Source: Sparassis latifolia (Eukaryota; Basidiomycota; Agaricomycetes; Polyporales; Sparassidaceae). From it: a stretch of 64,000 nt of DNA. The stretch covers positions 496,001-560,000 of the forward strand of contig CM031553.1 in assembly GCA_018466975.1 (NCBI GenBank). Direction: 5' to 3'. The position numbers and the translations under genes are program-made. Below the pieces are notes generated by a model, which saw nothing but the letters and a program-made list of their open reading frames with translations, did no database searches and was not told where the DNA came from. Shown piece by piece: positions 1 through 10,484 of this stretch; position 1 is the stretch's first letter; each line of letters starts with the position of its first letter.

Positions 1-14
1 TGTATTAGACCTAC

Positions 15-3000
15 CCAAGCCATACGAATGAACTTATTGAATACAACTGCACGTTCACTCGGATGAGTGAGCACGACCTCAGAGACGACGAAATTTGCCA
101 TCAGGTTGAAGCGGCCGCGTACCACAGTCAGAGAGCCGGTTTGATGTCCGTCTCGTCCCTCGGCTTTCAATCGCGCTCTCTGCCTGAGGAATTGTCCCCA
201 GTCATGGATGTTTGCCTCTTCATTCATTCCTGACAAGTGTGGTGATACCAGCTCTTCAAATTTGATCCCGAGGAACAGCTCGCGGTCAATCATGGAGAAG
301 TGATGCATCAACGTTTCTGTACGATAGCTGCGAATAAAGGAGCAATGCCACTTGATTTTCTCGGGATGAATAAATCTCGAGAGCGGGGGAGGATGAGCCG
401 TCGGAGGGGGAGCAGTGAGATTCCGAGGGGTGGGATCAGTAGGTGTCGAAGGCCTTGAAACTCTGCTGTTAAGGATTTCAGCTGGAACCGCATCTTCGAC
501 GGAGGGCTTCGTGTCCGCTGTCGCTGAGATGGTGGCACGATCTGACACCAATGAATCTATCCACGACTCTGTTGTAGCCGTTTCTGGTGCGAGAGTTGAG
601 TCTAGAGAGCTGTGTAGGCTCGAGAGGGAGGTAGAAGGAAGCGAAGAGCTGTAACTGCCAGACTGAGAGCTATCCTGTATCTGTGAATGTTCGACCTCTT
701 CACCGTAGTCCTCGTCGGACGAGTTGTGGGATGATCTGGCATCGGATTGACCCGCAGTGCGTCGTTCTTGGATGGACTGAACCCATTTATCAACTTTCGA
801 CTGCTTTGCACGTTGCTTGTCCTGATTGATTTGGCCCTCGAGCCGACGCAGAGCTGCCTCGACGTCGCCATCTTCGGCTTCATCACTCAACGAGTCAACA
901 AGTGCATCGACCTGCCATTGTTCGATAGGCCCCCCCATATCAGGACCTGCAGAAGAGTTCGAGCCGCCAGACAGTAATGACTCGCTAGTCCGAATACCCA
1001 TCGAGGATACACTATCCGCGGAATGGCGGACGAACTCGAACTCTCTACGATTTGGTAATCGACGGGGAGGTCGTTTGAGACCCGGTGGTACAACAGGCTC
1101 CAGGTCCTCGTCCGAAGACAAATCCGACAAGTCAAGTTCGTCGATCGAAACAACATCAATTTGTTGACTGAAAATGGTAGACATAGGACCCGGGGAGGCA
1201 CGCTCCGAAGAAAATGGCGGCGACTCGAGGGGCTCCGAAGTTGCAGATATAAACTCGCTCGTGGTGCTGAGATCGCCAACTTCCGAGGGAGTCGAGAGAC
1301 GCGTAGCATCCAACGTAGGATATGAAGGTTGTACAGCAGTACTAACGTCCTCTCCTGGCTGGAAGTAATCCGGGGGTGTGTCAAATGTGGACTCTGCAAT
1401 CGTGACACTGTCGCGGATAGACATAGCTGACGGCACAAAATCCGATGAATGAGGCAGCATCGTGGTGTTGGCTTGTATCTGGCTTTCAACCATCTTCAAA
1501 TACTGTTCAAATCCCCCACGCACCAGCAGAAGATCCCCGGTCTCGTTAGGCTCCACATCGAAAGCCGATACATCAACACGCATGTTGAGAGGCATGTTGA
1601 GAGGCATATTGAGAGGAGTACGCGTGTTCCGAGCATTTAAGACGCGCTTCCACCTCCCAAGGCGGCCAATCGTATTGACGAGAGCGCGCGAAAGGGCACT
1701 GTGGGACACGGGTAAAATTACAGGAGCAGGAAGAGGATACGGCGCCTGAAGAATTGGATTCGCTCTCCCATGTGTATGGGTAAATGCGAAGTGCAGCGGT
1801 TGCCGCAGCATGACAAGGTCCAATGCGTCTGACGGCCCACCCGAGCCAACAACAGTATCTGGTGACGCACCGATACCGAAGTTTTGCGCGTTCAAAAAGT
1901 CTGAGCCGTCGAATTCAAGATCGATATCTGAATCTTCTGGCTCAATTGCCCTCCTGAGAGATTCAGCAAAATGACCGTTGGATAAATCCCCCAGCTTGGA
2001 GGGCTGAGGAATGGGAGTCTCAGGCTGCCTTGGCTGCCGATGAATGGTTCTCTTCCCCTTGTGCAAGTGAACATCTTTGCAATCCAGGAAGACCTTCTTC
2101 AGTTGCCGGACAATTTTCTAGTAGAACTCTAGTCAGATACACATAATTTAGTAAGTGCATTGAGGGATCTTACCAGAGCATCTCGATGACGCTGCAGGAT
2201 CGGATCTCTTCTTAAAGTGTTCAGCCAATTGGCAAAGAGTAGACGCAACTCTCGGTCAGGCACGAAGTCGACATTAAAGAAGGTCAACACCCAATACCGG
2301 ATAGCGGTGAAAGTCCGGACCCGTACGATGCGTCGGACCATCTCGTCGTGGGTAGACGTCGGTTCCCCAAGTGCCCAGTGAAACCTGCAGATGAGCAGAT
2401 GGCCCAAATCTACACCAGAAACGTAGGTCCGATACGTTAAGAAGAATATGAGCAACTCGTCGTAGTCTAGCTCGCTCGTAAGCTGCGCTATCCAACGTTC
2501 AATGGTAGCTGCAAGCATCATCCTCTTCGGGCCGACGCTGCTAGACAGAGAGATGGGAGGTATATCCGGCTGAGCGGAAATGCTCTTGTCTTTAGCATTC
2601 TTCTTGCGTGAAACCACTGAATGTGCAGAAGACAGGTCGGTGGTGCTATCCTGCGGGATGTCGTCTGGATCGTCCGCCTCGACGTCACCCCAGATTACGA
2701 AACGAGGATCATCACGTGGAACTGCGCTCTCTTCTGCTTTGAGTGATAACTTGATGGTAGTCTCAAGAACAGTCGGCGACAACTTGTCCGGCACCGGTAG
2801 TCCTCGATACGTCTGCAACACGTCGAATACATCTGTTGAATAGCGCGAGTGGAATGTCGTCTCAGCTAAGGGTACCACAGGCTTCGACGCAGGGGTCTCG
2901 TTCTCGGGAAGCGTCGTCATCTGTGGCTCGTCCGTGCTTTCTTCGTCCATAGTGTGAGTACGAATAGCACTCCGGGGTGACCGTGGACGGCTATCCGCAC

Positions 3001-4185
3001 GCGCGGTCATAACCGACTCGAACGACTGCATCTCCCGCAGCGCAGGAGGTACAGACAAGGCAGACGAAGGCCGCCATGACGGCGACTCAAAGTTGACGCA
3101 GGGACCAAAGGGACTCAGTATCGCGCCCGACGTCTTCCCATGATCAAACGGATCCAACCGCTGGTCTCTCGGAAGATGTAGACTCGGTGCTGAGAAAGAG
3201 GTGCGGCTCGAACCAAGGGGTGAAGTAGGCACGCTGTGCCACGACATCGTGTCCGCAAATATATCACGCTGCGCTAGCTTCTCCTCCTGCTTCATCACCG
3301 GAGGGGACGGACGGAAAGCATCCGCACTAGAGACACTGTGTGCGTGGGGTCTGCCGGTAGGCGGGGCCTGCGGCTTAGCCTGGCTCGACGACGGATCGGA
3401 CCCGACGCCGACTAAGTTGGGTATCGACCGGGTCTTTCTGAGCTTCCGAACGGGAGGCGAACGGCTGCCATCCTGTTGAGAAATGGCCGGTGGCAGTACA
3501 GGCGCCGGACCATTTTTGAATACGGCCGAAGAAAGAAAGGAGTGTACGCTCATCCGGGAGCGGCGCCGCGACTGCGGTGGTTTCGAAATCGCCTGAGAAG
3601 GTATCGTACTGGATGTCGTATATTTGCTAGTGCGAAGTTCAGCTTCTTCAGCGGCTGCAGCAGGCGCGGAGAGATTCCGAGCGCTGGAATACACCCACAA
3701 GTGACAGTCAGGTCCGATGATACGCAAAGGCATACCCAAAACAGACTGACCCCAATCGGTACATCTGCTTTCCATGCTGGTTGACGATAGCGGTGATGGC
3801 GTAGGGCGAGCGCACATCCTTGCCAACGCCGTGATATTCGTCGAATCGCCGTTTCAACTCGCGAGCGGCAGCACCGGAAGAAGTCTCGACGAAGCTCCCA
3901 TCCGCTACAATCCCATGTAAACAGCGTCCCGATATGCAGGAGGATCTAATACTCACGTGCGAGGGAGATATCTGCCTTCGCAAGTTCCGAGTGCATAGAA
4001 ACATCAAATGTCACGGTGCTGTCTTCCCGGCTGACATCAGGGAGAGTGAGCGAGGTCTGTGACTTATTGATGCTTGCTGTAGGGAGAAACAATAGCTGGC
4101 TGGTATTGGTACTGGTACTGGCATCGGGAGAGGACATAGGTGCAGGATATGATGTCGGGGGGAGGAGCTGCGATATTTCTGCCAC
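15..4185 (-). CDS. LTE1-like Ras guanine nucleotide exchange factor (RasGEF_N plus CDC25 domain), 3' end beyond the window
   Basis: Four exons on the minus strand: 4185-3957, 3904-3736, 3683-2174 and 2117-15. Introns are 52, 52 and 56 bp with GT-AG ends and phase holds throughout. The first 636 residues end in a RasGEF N-terminal (REM) domain from about residue 515 (ATIERWIAQL, LIFFLTYRTYV, WLNTLRRDP). Exon 4 adds about 700 residues with no stop: a long acidic and serine-rich linker, then the start of the catalytic CDC25 domain near residue 1240 (HHFSMIDRELFLGIKFEEL, then NFVVSEVVLTHPSERA). A likely donor GTAGGT follows MAW at 14-9, so the rest of the catalytic domain lies to the left. Family members swap GDP for GTP on Ras-like GTPases; yeast Lte1 acts in mitotic exit and polarity. 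The order REM, long linker, CDC25 is what points to Lte1 rather than Cdc25 or Bud5. Start: first ATG of exon 1 (MAEISQLLPP). The substrate GTPase cannot be told. Confidence 0.85.
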
Positions 4186-4562
4186 TCCAATGATCCTCGA
4201 TTACTTCAGATCACTTCAATGCTTGCGGCGGACGAGCACGTACGTCAGGTAAATTCCAGTGGTGTCGGGCAGTCCAGACACGCGAGAGCACAGGCTGAGT
4301 AGAAATGTGATGTCAAGAAAAGACTCTGGTTTCTTTCACAGCCCACCGTATTCCTAAACAGAGGTAAAGACGAGCAAGGCATAAATCAGGATAGAAGCAA
4401 GCTAGAAGAGAACGAGGAACATGATAGTTGTAGGCTCGGAAGGATTAGAGGAAGATTACAATGTATGTTGCGCATTCTCATTACGTAATACTGCGTACTG
4501 CTTGCTCAGCGCTCAACGTCAACACCAGCGCTACTGTTCCGGGGATAACTCATGAGTTTTTG
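4186..4562. promoter_or_regulatory. Upstream region of the RasGEF gene
   Basis: No gene is supported here. This is the 5' flank of the minus-strand RasGEF gene and must hold its promoter, but I see no clear TATA box. It ends where a terminal-inverted-repeat element begins at 4563. Confidence 0.35.
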
Positions 4563-5360
4563 ACATACTGTAGTGAAACGACCTTAGGTTCACGGCCTGT
4601 GACCTGTGACATGTTTTCTTCCTCAGTTCACAGTTCACAGGGTAGGAGTGACCTGTGACTCAAGTTCAGTTCAGAGGTGCCGCAGGCGCCCGCCGACAGT
4701 CCGCCATGCCTGAAGGCCTGATGCTGTGAGCACCGGTGACTAAGGCTCCAATTATTTTATCTATTTACCATGTATATATGGTTTATTTAGTATACTATAT
4801 ACATTTATTTATAGTGTGACCTGTACATGGTAAATATATAGTACATAAATAGTATATGGTTATGGGCTGTACAGCCCACGTAGTCTGCATATTCCCACAT
4901 AAAACCAGAGAAAGTTCAGCCAAAAGCTATAGAGATAAGTTTAGATTTTCTGAATTATAATTGTAACTCTAAAATAGGGTTGAAGTTGTTAAATATTGTC
5001 TCTGACTTTCAAAAGTCATTATGAAAGTCATTAAATCTTAGCATTTAGTGCAGCCCTTAACTTTTCTGACTGCAGAAAAAACAATAGTAATATATATAGC
5101 AAGTTACAGTCTTATCTGAGGTGCAGTTCTGATAATTATATAAACTATATATTTACCTTATATTTACCATCTATCTACCATATACCATTTATTTAGTGAT
5201 TGGAACTGTAAATAGATTAAATGGTTGGAGCCTTACCGGTGACATCCTCTTTTGCTTCCAGTTCACAAACACCCGTGACACGCTACAAACACTTAAGCGA
5301 GTTCAGTTCACGAGGCCTGTGACACGTGACTGAACCTAAGGTCGTTTCACTACAGTATGT
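4563..5360. mobile_element. Non-autonomous DNA transposon with 30-bp terminal inverted repeats (hAT-like)
   Basis: The 30 bases at 4563-4592 (starting ACATACTGTAGTGAAACGAC) recur as a perfect reverse complement at 5331-5360. Inside each end are short repeats of GTGACCTGTGAC and GTTCACAG type, the sort of subterminal repeats common in hAT elements. There is no coding capacity. A clean target-site duplication could not be identified. A second element is inserted inside it (4741-5235). Confidence 0.7.
4741..5235. mobile_element. Nested 495-bp MITE with 8-bp target-site duplication
   Basis: The element starts TAAGGCTCCAA at 4741 and ends TTGGAGCCTTA at 5235, with inverted ends matching imperfectly for about 30 bp. 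It is flanked by the direct repeat CCGGTGAC at 4733-4740 and 5236-5243. An 8-bp duplication is the mark of hAT-superfamily insertion. The interior is very AT-rich with many TTTACCATATA-type palindromes and has no ORF. It lies within the larger TIR element, so it inserted later. Confidence 0.85.
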
Positions 5361-5681
5361 TTATAAACATTGGTATTTAACTGTTTAAAACTATGTTTAA
5401 AACCCAATGGGTCTGGGAGCCTGGAGGGGCATTTTAAACCCGGAAGTTGGGCACTGAAGACTCTAGGTTGGAGACTTCCAAGGGTCACCTTGCTTGCCAA
5501 GGTCTCCTCGCCTCCCTTACAGCAGTGTGCAGAAATATGCGGAAATGCAACTTTCGATTTCGCATTGCCACAATGAGACCTCGAAGTCAGTTCCCAATCT
5601 GGGACACATGAGATAAGCAGAGTGACAATTTCTGGAGCTCCAGAATTATGGGTGCTCTGCTTTCCTAACAGTACTACATCA
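5361..5681. other. Non-coding spacer in the insertion island
   Basis: No supportable gene. The stretch joins the TIR element to the dead gene that starts at 5682. An open frame here (5370-5576) has no homology I recognise and its composition looks random. Confidence 0.3.
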
Positions 5682-6482
5682 ATGTCGGTGTCACCTCCCC
5701 CTGATGATGAGGTTGCACCTGCACCTTATGAAAGCCTGTTTGCCATCATACTGTACTACCATGTTGTGATCAAGCCAACTGGTAAGTCTTGCGCTCAGCC
5801 TAAGGACAAAATTGAACTGAAGCAGAAGGAAATCAAACTGCCATTAGCACTGATGGTGCCAGCTACACGGCATTCTTGACACAGGCACTCCTCAAGCATA
5901 ATGAGTTGAAGTATGCTGTCATGGACCGCAAATGCTATCCATTCAAATACTCATTTACGACAGTGTAGGCAGTTCGTTATCACTACTTTGTATTACTAAT
6001 CAAATTATACTTGCAGCCTGAGGAAAACTCACAGTGACACAGTAGATGTCGATAACATGGAAGATTGGCAGGATTTTGTGAAGCACCTGATTGAAAGAGA
6101 TGCACCAAAAGTTGTCATCATCATCAATATGAATGATGTGATCAAGACGTGGAACAACAGTGCTAGCCGAAGAAATGATGATGAAGGTGAGAACGATGAT
6201 GAAGAAGCGGCCAGCAAAACTTCGATGTCTGACTTGGACTGGGAGCTTGCATGCATTCGCCTCATCCTCGAAGCAAAATGGGTAAATCATCATACCGTAA
6301 ATGCTGACAGCAACAGCTACACATACATACCCAGTGATGGTAGTGCCTGCTACTCTCTCACCCCGTTCCTCATGAAAGAGTGGTGTCGTGCCATTTATGA
6401 TGGCCAGATCACCATGTGAGCCTCTCTGAACACACAGTCTTTTGATCCCATCCAACTTCAAGCTGCTCTCCATCCCTCTCAT
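5682..6482 (+). pseudogene. Pseudogene of a multicopy agaricomycete hypothetical protein family
   Basis: Reads MSVSPPPDDEVAPAPYESLF and on through YHVVIKPTGKS; then the frame shifts by one base near 5835 and continues STDGASYTAFLTQALLKHNE and CYPFKYSFTT. A clean intron (5965-6016, 52 bp) leads to VDNMEDWQDFVKHLIERDAP, an acidic linker, a repeated-looking MSDLDWELACIRLILEAKW and LTPFLMKEWCRAIYDGQITM. Another donor, GTGAGC, lies at 6416, and the final exon reads FDPIQLQAALHP only in another frame. I know this layout as a recurrent uncharacterised family in mushroom genomes, often near transposons; its function is unknown to me. The single-base loss and the frame mismatch at the last junction indicate a dead copy. 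Confidence 0.6.
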
Positions 6483-6925
6483 CATGTCACTCTTGCACTG
6501 TGAGTAGGTCGCCTCTCACCCTCAGGACTGATATACAATGACAAGCCCATTCTCTTACATGCAGTATTAGACAAATTGGACATTGAATGTGTCCTAAACA
6601 TGTAGCCACGGCCGAAAGGTCAGGATAGTGTCGATAGGTTCAGCAATGATGCGTAGCATGTTCTGCATGTCCTGGGTGATTTTTGCACTTTCTTTGTAAA
6701 TTTTGGCCATTTAGAGGTTATATCAGCCACGCGAGTATAAATGGACCAAATTTGGCTAACCCGATCCGTTGTGCGGGTATTTGGGCCCAAATGGTGTGCG
6801 GACATAAGGGCCAAAATTCGGGGATTTTGGATCGGACATATTGGAGCATATGCCGGGGTCCTGAGTTTTCCCCGGAACAGTAACCAGCGTCAAAGGCAAT
6901 TCACTCATAATGTGCCCACGAACGC
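6483..6925. other. Non-coding spacer
   Basis: No supportable gene. Short overlapping frames exist on both strands between 6620 and 6940, but they are mutually exclusive and lack splice or codon structure. The direct repeat that flanks the next element starts at 6917. Confidence 0.3.
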
Positions 6926-7799
6926 AGGCTCCTAGAACCATCCATCGCTATAGCATTCTCACTCCTACATCCCAGATTCATGTTTTAGAGATCACATGAT
7001 ATATATTTTAAGAGGATTACCACTTTGAGAAGGACCTTCCATTTTGAGAACCCGAACAAGAGGAGGAGAACACTATAGGACGGCTGGCCAATAATGTCTT
7101 CCGAGGTTCCTCCGTGCCCAGCGCTTCGCCTTGCTTCACCTTAGCGAAAAGACCGTTTAGGCAGTAGCTGGCTGTTTGCTTGTAATATTTTCATCAAGCG
7201 GTTTGTGGGGTCTCTCGTCCTCACGGCGGCAGCACCAAGTCCTCACTGCAGTGCACACAACTTTTATATAGCCTACCGTACCACTGCATGTAACACATAA
7301 TACATTTTCATCCCACATGATCTTGACAGCAGCTCAACTCAAAGATGTCTTGCAGTACCACTGGCTTGGTAACATCACTGCTTGAGAACGGCAAGAATGA
7401 ATGCATTTGATAAACCATTTAGTTGACGATGAGAAGGGCATGACGGAAAATGAACACCAGGTTGTTACTGTAATAAGTACAGGCACCATGCGAATTGTGC
7501 AGGAGTTAGGACGAGAGACCTCACAAACCGCTTGATGAAAGTATTATAAGCGAACAGCCAGCTACTGCCTAAACGGTCTTTTCGCTAAGGTGAAGCAAGG
7601 CGAAGCGCTGGGCACGGAGGAACCTCGGAAGACATTATTGGCCAGCCGTCCTACAGCGTTCTCCTCCTCTTGTTTGGGTTCTCAAAATGGAAGGTCCTTC
7701 TCAAAATGGTATGTCTCTTAAAACATATATCATGTGATCTCTGAAAACATAGTATGTAGGAGCGAGAACGCTGTAGCGACGGATGGTTCTAGGAGCCTG
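6926..7799. mobile_element. Mutator-like non-autonomous element with about 305-bp TIRs and 9-bp target-site duplication
   Basis: The element starts CAGGCTCCTAGAACCATCC at 6926 and ends with its reverse complement at 7799. The two arms stay about 90 percent alike for roughly 305 bp on each side. The direct repeat CCACGAACG flanks it exactly at 6917-6925 and 7800-7808. A 9-bp duplication with very long TIRs is typical of Mutator-like (MULE) or foldback elements. The central 260 bp has no transposase. It lies 100 bp downstream of the OXR1 stop codon. Confidence 0.88.
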
Positions 7800-7907
7800 C
7801 CACGAACGTCACAAACCAGTTCTGGATTGAATTATTGGCAAATGCCGCGACGGGTCTGCGCAGAGTACATTCGAAGTATCACAGATGTTGTTTTGGCAAC
7901 TTTCTAT

Positions 7908-9702
7908 CTATCCCACTCCCCACACCTCCAACCCTACACATTCAAACAAAACGTTGTCACCCTGTCGCGGGCCAGCAGCACACAACGGTTCATTGTTGAA
8001 CGTAGGGCACGTCGCAGACGACCCATCGGTCAGACTGCTCTCGATATAGAGGCCGTAGTGGCCATCACTGCAGGGGACGTGTCAGAGTTCGACCGCAGCT
8101 TGCAAGCATGAACGCACCCTCCACCAAAGGACATGTAATCCGACTCGCATAGCGCGACGTAGTCATTCTTTCCCGACCATTTGTATATCTTCAGCTGGTT
8201 GTCCGGTATCCGCTTCCACAGGAACCTTGAGAGAATAAGCATCAGATGAACCAGGAACGCTGTCGGAGCACCTACGATTCGCCACTACCGAAGTATGCCC
8301 CTTTCGATAAGTGGATACCCTCTCCCATCCACGCACCGAACACGGCGTTCCTCGAATCCCGCAAAATGACAAGCGCGCCCCCTGTATGGTTCTGACAACG
8401 CATGTAGAGCGTGTTCAGGGAGATGCCATTCTGGTCCAAACTGTAAAGGAGTAACCATGACCGTGGTAGACGGGCCAGCGCCGGGAAATGCGGTCGTAGC
8501 TGGGAAGTATGATGTTAGTGACAGTGCTCGAAACCACGCAATGAAGGGCTCGCCATGTCGGCCAATTCCACAGTCAGGACAGGGATAGTGATGTCCTTCC
8601 GCCCTACAAGCCGCACGCTCTTCTTGTCCAGATTGCTTCTGTCAAAATCGAATCCCTTATCCCAATCCCGGTCACCTGCGAACCCAGGAGCCCCGGACGC
8701 GGGCACAAACGCGTGCGAGGCGAATGGAGTACCATGTGTGATGGCGTCAATGCCGGGGACCATTTGTGGGACACGGACCGGAAGGGAAGGAGGGAGACCG
8801 CTCAGCGTGTCGACAAGTTGAGACGGGAGAGTTGCCGGCAAGGTTCGCTGATGAATGCGCGAAGACGACGAGCTTGAAGAGCTGGAATCGCTTTGATCAT
8901 GCCTTTCCGCTTCTGACGCGGCCCGTCGAGGCGGGGGCGACCGAGCTGCAGACGAGAGGAAGGAGGACACCCAGCGGGAGGGGAATGAAGAGGGAATGAA
9001 GAACGATTGCGCGGGTTGGATCTCTGGTTTGGAAATGCGGGTCGGTGATGAGGGTGGTAGTGATGGTGAGCGAAGAGGTGGCGATGAGGACCGTCCTCTG
9101 CTGCGATCTTTCATATATTTGCGAGAACTTGTGGGCCGTGGTGAGTGCCTCTCACTTTCTTCAGAGCTGTCGCTGGATTGACACGGAGGTTGTTCTGCTG
9201 ATAAATGCAGGCTCTCCGCAGAGTCCGGGTCAGACGGGGGGATCGGTGTTGATGTTCTTGATGCACTGGCGCTGGCGCTAGTTTGCAAGAAGTACAACGG
9301 ATCGTCTTCATGATTCAACAACTCCTCCAGCAAGTCCTGCTTGTTCCTCTCAGTTGCTTGTATCGCATTGACTGCGACATTTCCCAGGAAATCAATATTC
9401 TGGATGGGAGTGAATGGGAGAAAGTCAGGGTTAGAGCCGGAGGAACGCAGAGGATCGTCCGAGGACGGCACTGAGACGAATGCTCCAAAGTCTGAATCTA
9501 CAGACTGTGTGCGTGCACGATGGCAGTACGATTGTGTGAGGGTATCAGGTGTGTCACCGAGAACTGGTGTGAGCGTGGGCGAAGGCCTTGGCGTTGGTGG
9601 CGAGAATAACGTAGCGAACAAGTCATCCTTTCCTTCGTTCATGCGACCTTGAGAGTCGTTTGGAAGTTGGATGAGCGGAGGTATCGGTATTTGTGTAGAC
9701 AT
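7908..9702 (-). CDS. OXR1: OXR1-type TLDc domain protein (oxidation resistance family), 546 aa
   Basis: Exons on the minus strand: 9702-8554, 8499-8276, 8225-8118 and 8067-7908, joined in phase to 546 codons. The N-terminal two thirds are low-complexity and rich in serine and proline. The TLDc domain runs from about residue 360 (VRLVGRKDITIPVL) through LLYSLDQNGISLNTLY, FGAWMGEGI and WSGKNDYVALCESDYMSFGG to FECVGLEVWGVG at the C terminus, which is the usual family ending. TLDc proteins protect cells from oxidative stress and bind and disassemble the V-ATPase. Intron 1 (8553-8500) starts GCGAGC, a GC-AG intron; without it the conserved step ELADM to LRPHFPAL is lost. The other introns are 50 bp GT-AG. 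Start: first ATG of the open frame (MSTQIPIPPL). Confidence 0.9.
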
Positions 9703-10484
9703 GACGGGTGTCTACCGCAATGGTCCGGCGAGATTGGCATAGGGTCGAACGCCCTGAGTGTGAAGGTACCGCACAAGAAGTATAACACGGTGCTGTTTCT
9801 CAGGAAATACCCGTATTCCTGCCTCAGGTCCGCCCCAGGTCCGCCTGCGGCAGTGGAAGCTGTCGAATTCGATAAACGGCACATATGGGGCGAGGCGATG
9901 AAAGAGACGTACGATGGGAAATGTCTTACAACAAGCCACGTTAATTCTGTGCCCAATTAATATGAATACCTGCTCACGATGGGCGCAGGACGAAGGGAGA
10001 AGGCAGCTCTATAAGGACTGTAACGGACCGAGGTGGTTGTGTTGAACATGCGGAAGCTCGAGGCGCTGTTTCAGGGAGGATCTAATCTTATCTTGGGGCT
10101 CTCACGCCTCATACCCTCTTGTGCGTCTTCTCTTCTTGAAGCCGTAGAACTTGCATTGCGATATTCCAGCTCCACAAACTCAAGACCGGGAGAAAGCCAG
10201 AGCACAATTGAGAGAGGTACCGGTGAGACACTGGTTGAAGCGGATCTTATCTTATCTTATATTCCATGCTGCGTCACGCCGGGTGCTGCGGTAAGGCTCC
10301 TTGTTGTTACTACTGCCGCCTGCCATGCTCCTGGTCCTGCTCAATGTCCGCTAGATCAAGCAGCCCTCGCCGCTCATCTCGCTCTACTACACCTTTCTGG
10401 AGAATGTCCGTCGGACAGAAACCAGCTACAGGCATATCGTTAGTTTACGGCCAGCCTGAACATGCTTCGCCCCTCCGCTCTGCC
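9703..10484. promoter_or_regulatory. Shared upstream region between divergent OXR1 and hydrolase genes
   Basis: About 780 bp separates the two divergent ATG codons. It should hold both promoters and 5' leaders. Nearby are CTTATCTTATCTTAT at 10246-10260, which resembles GATA-factor sites on the minus strand (GATAAG), and TC-rich tracts. No confident TATA box. A frame at 10033-10443 lacks support. Confidence 0.45.

Noticed and set aside
2580..3784. Plus-strand frames of 87-102 codons within the RasGEF gene
   Set aside because: They mirror the coding strand of a well supported minus-strand exon.
6000..6485. 161-codon minus-strand frame
   Set aside because: It is antisense to the plus-strand pseudogene exon with clean splice sites.
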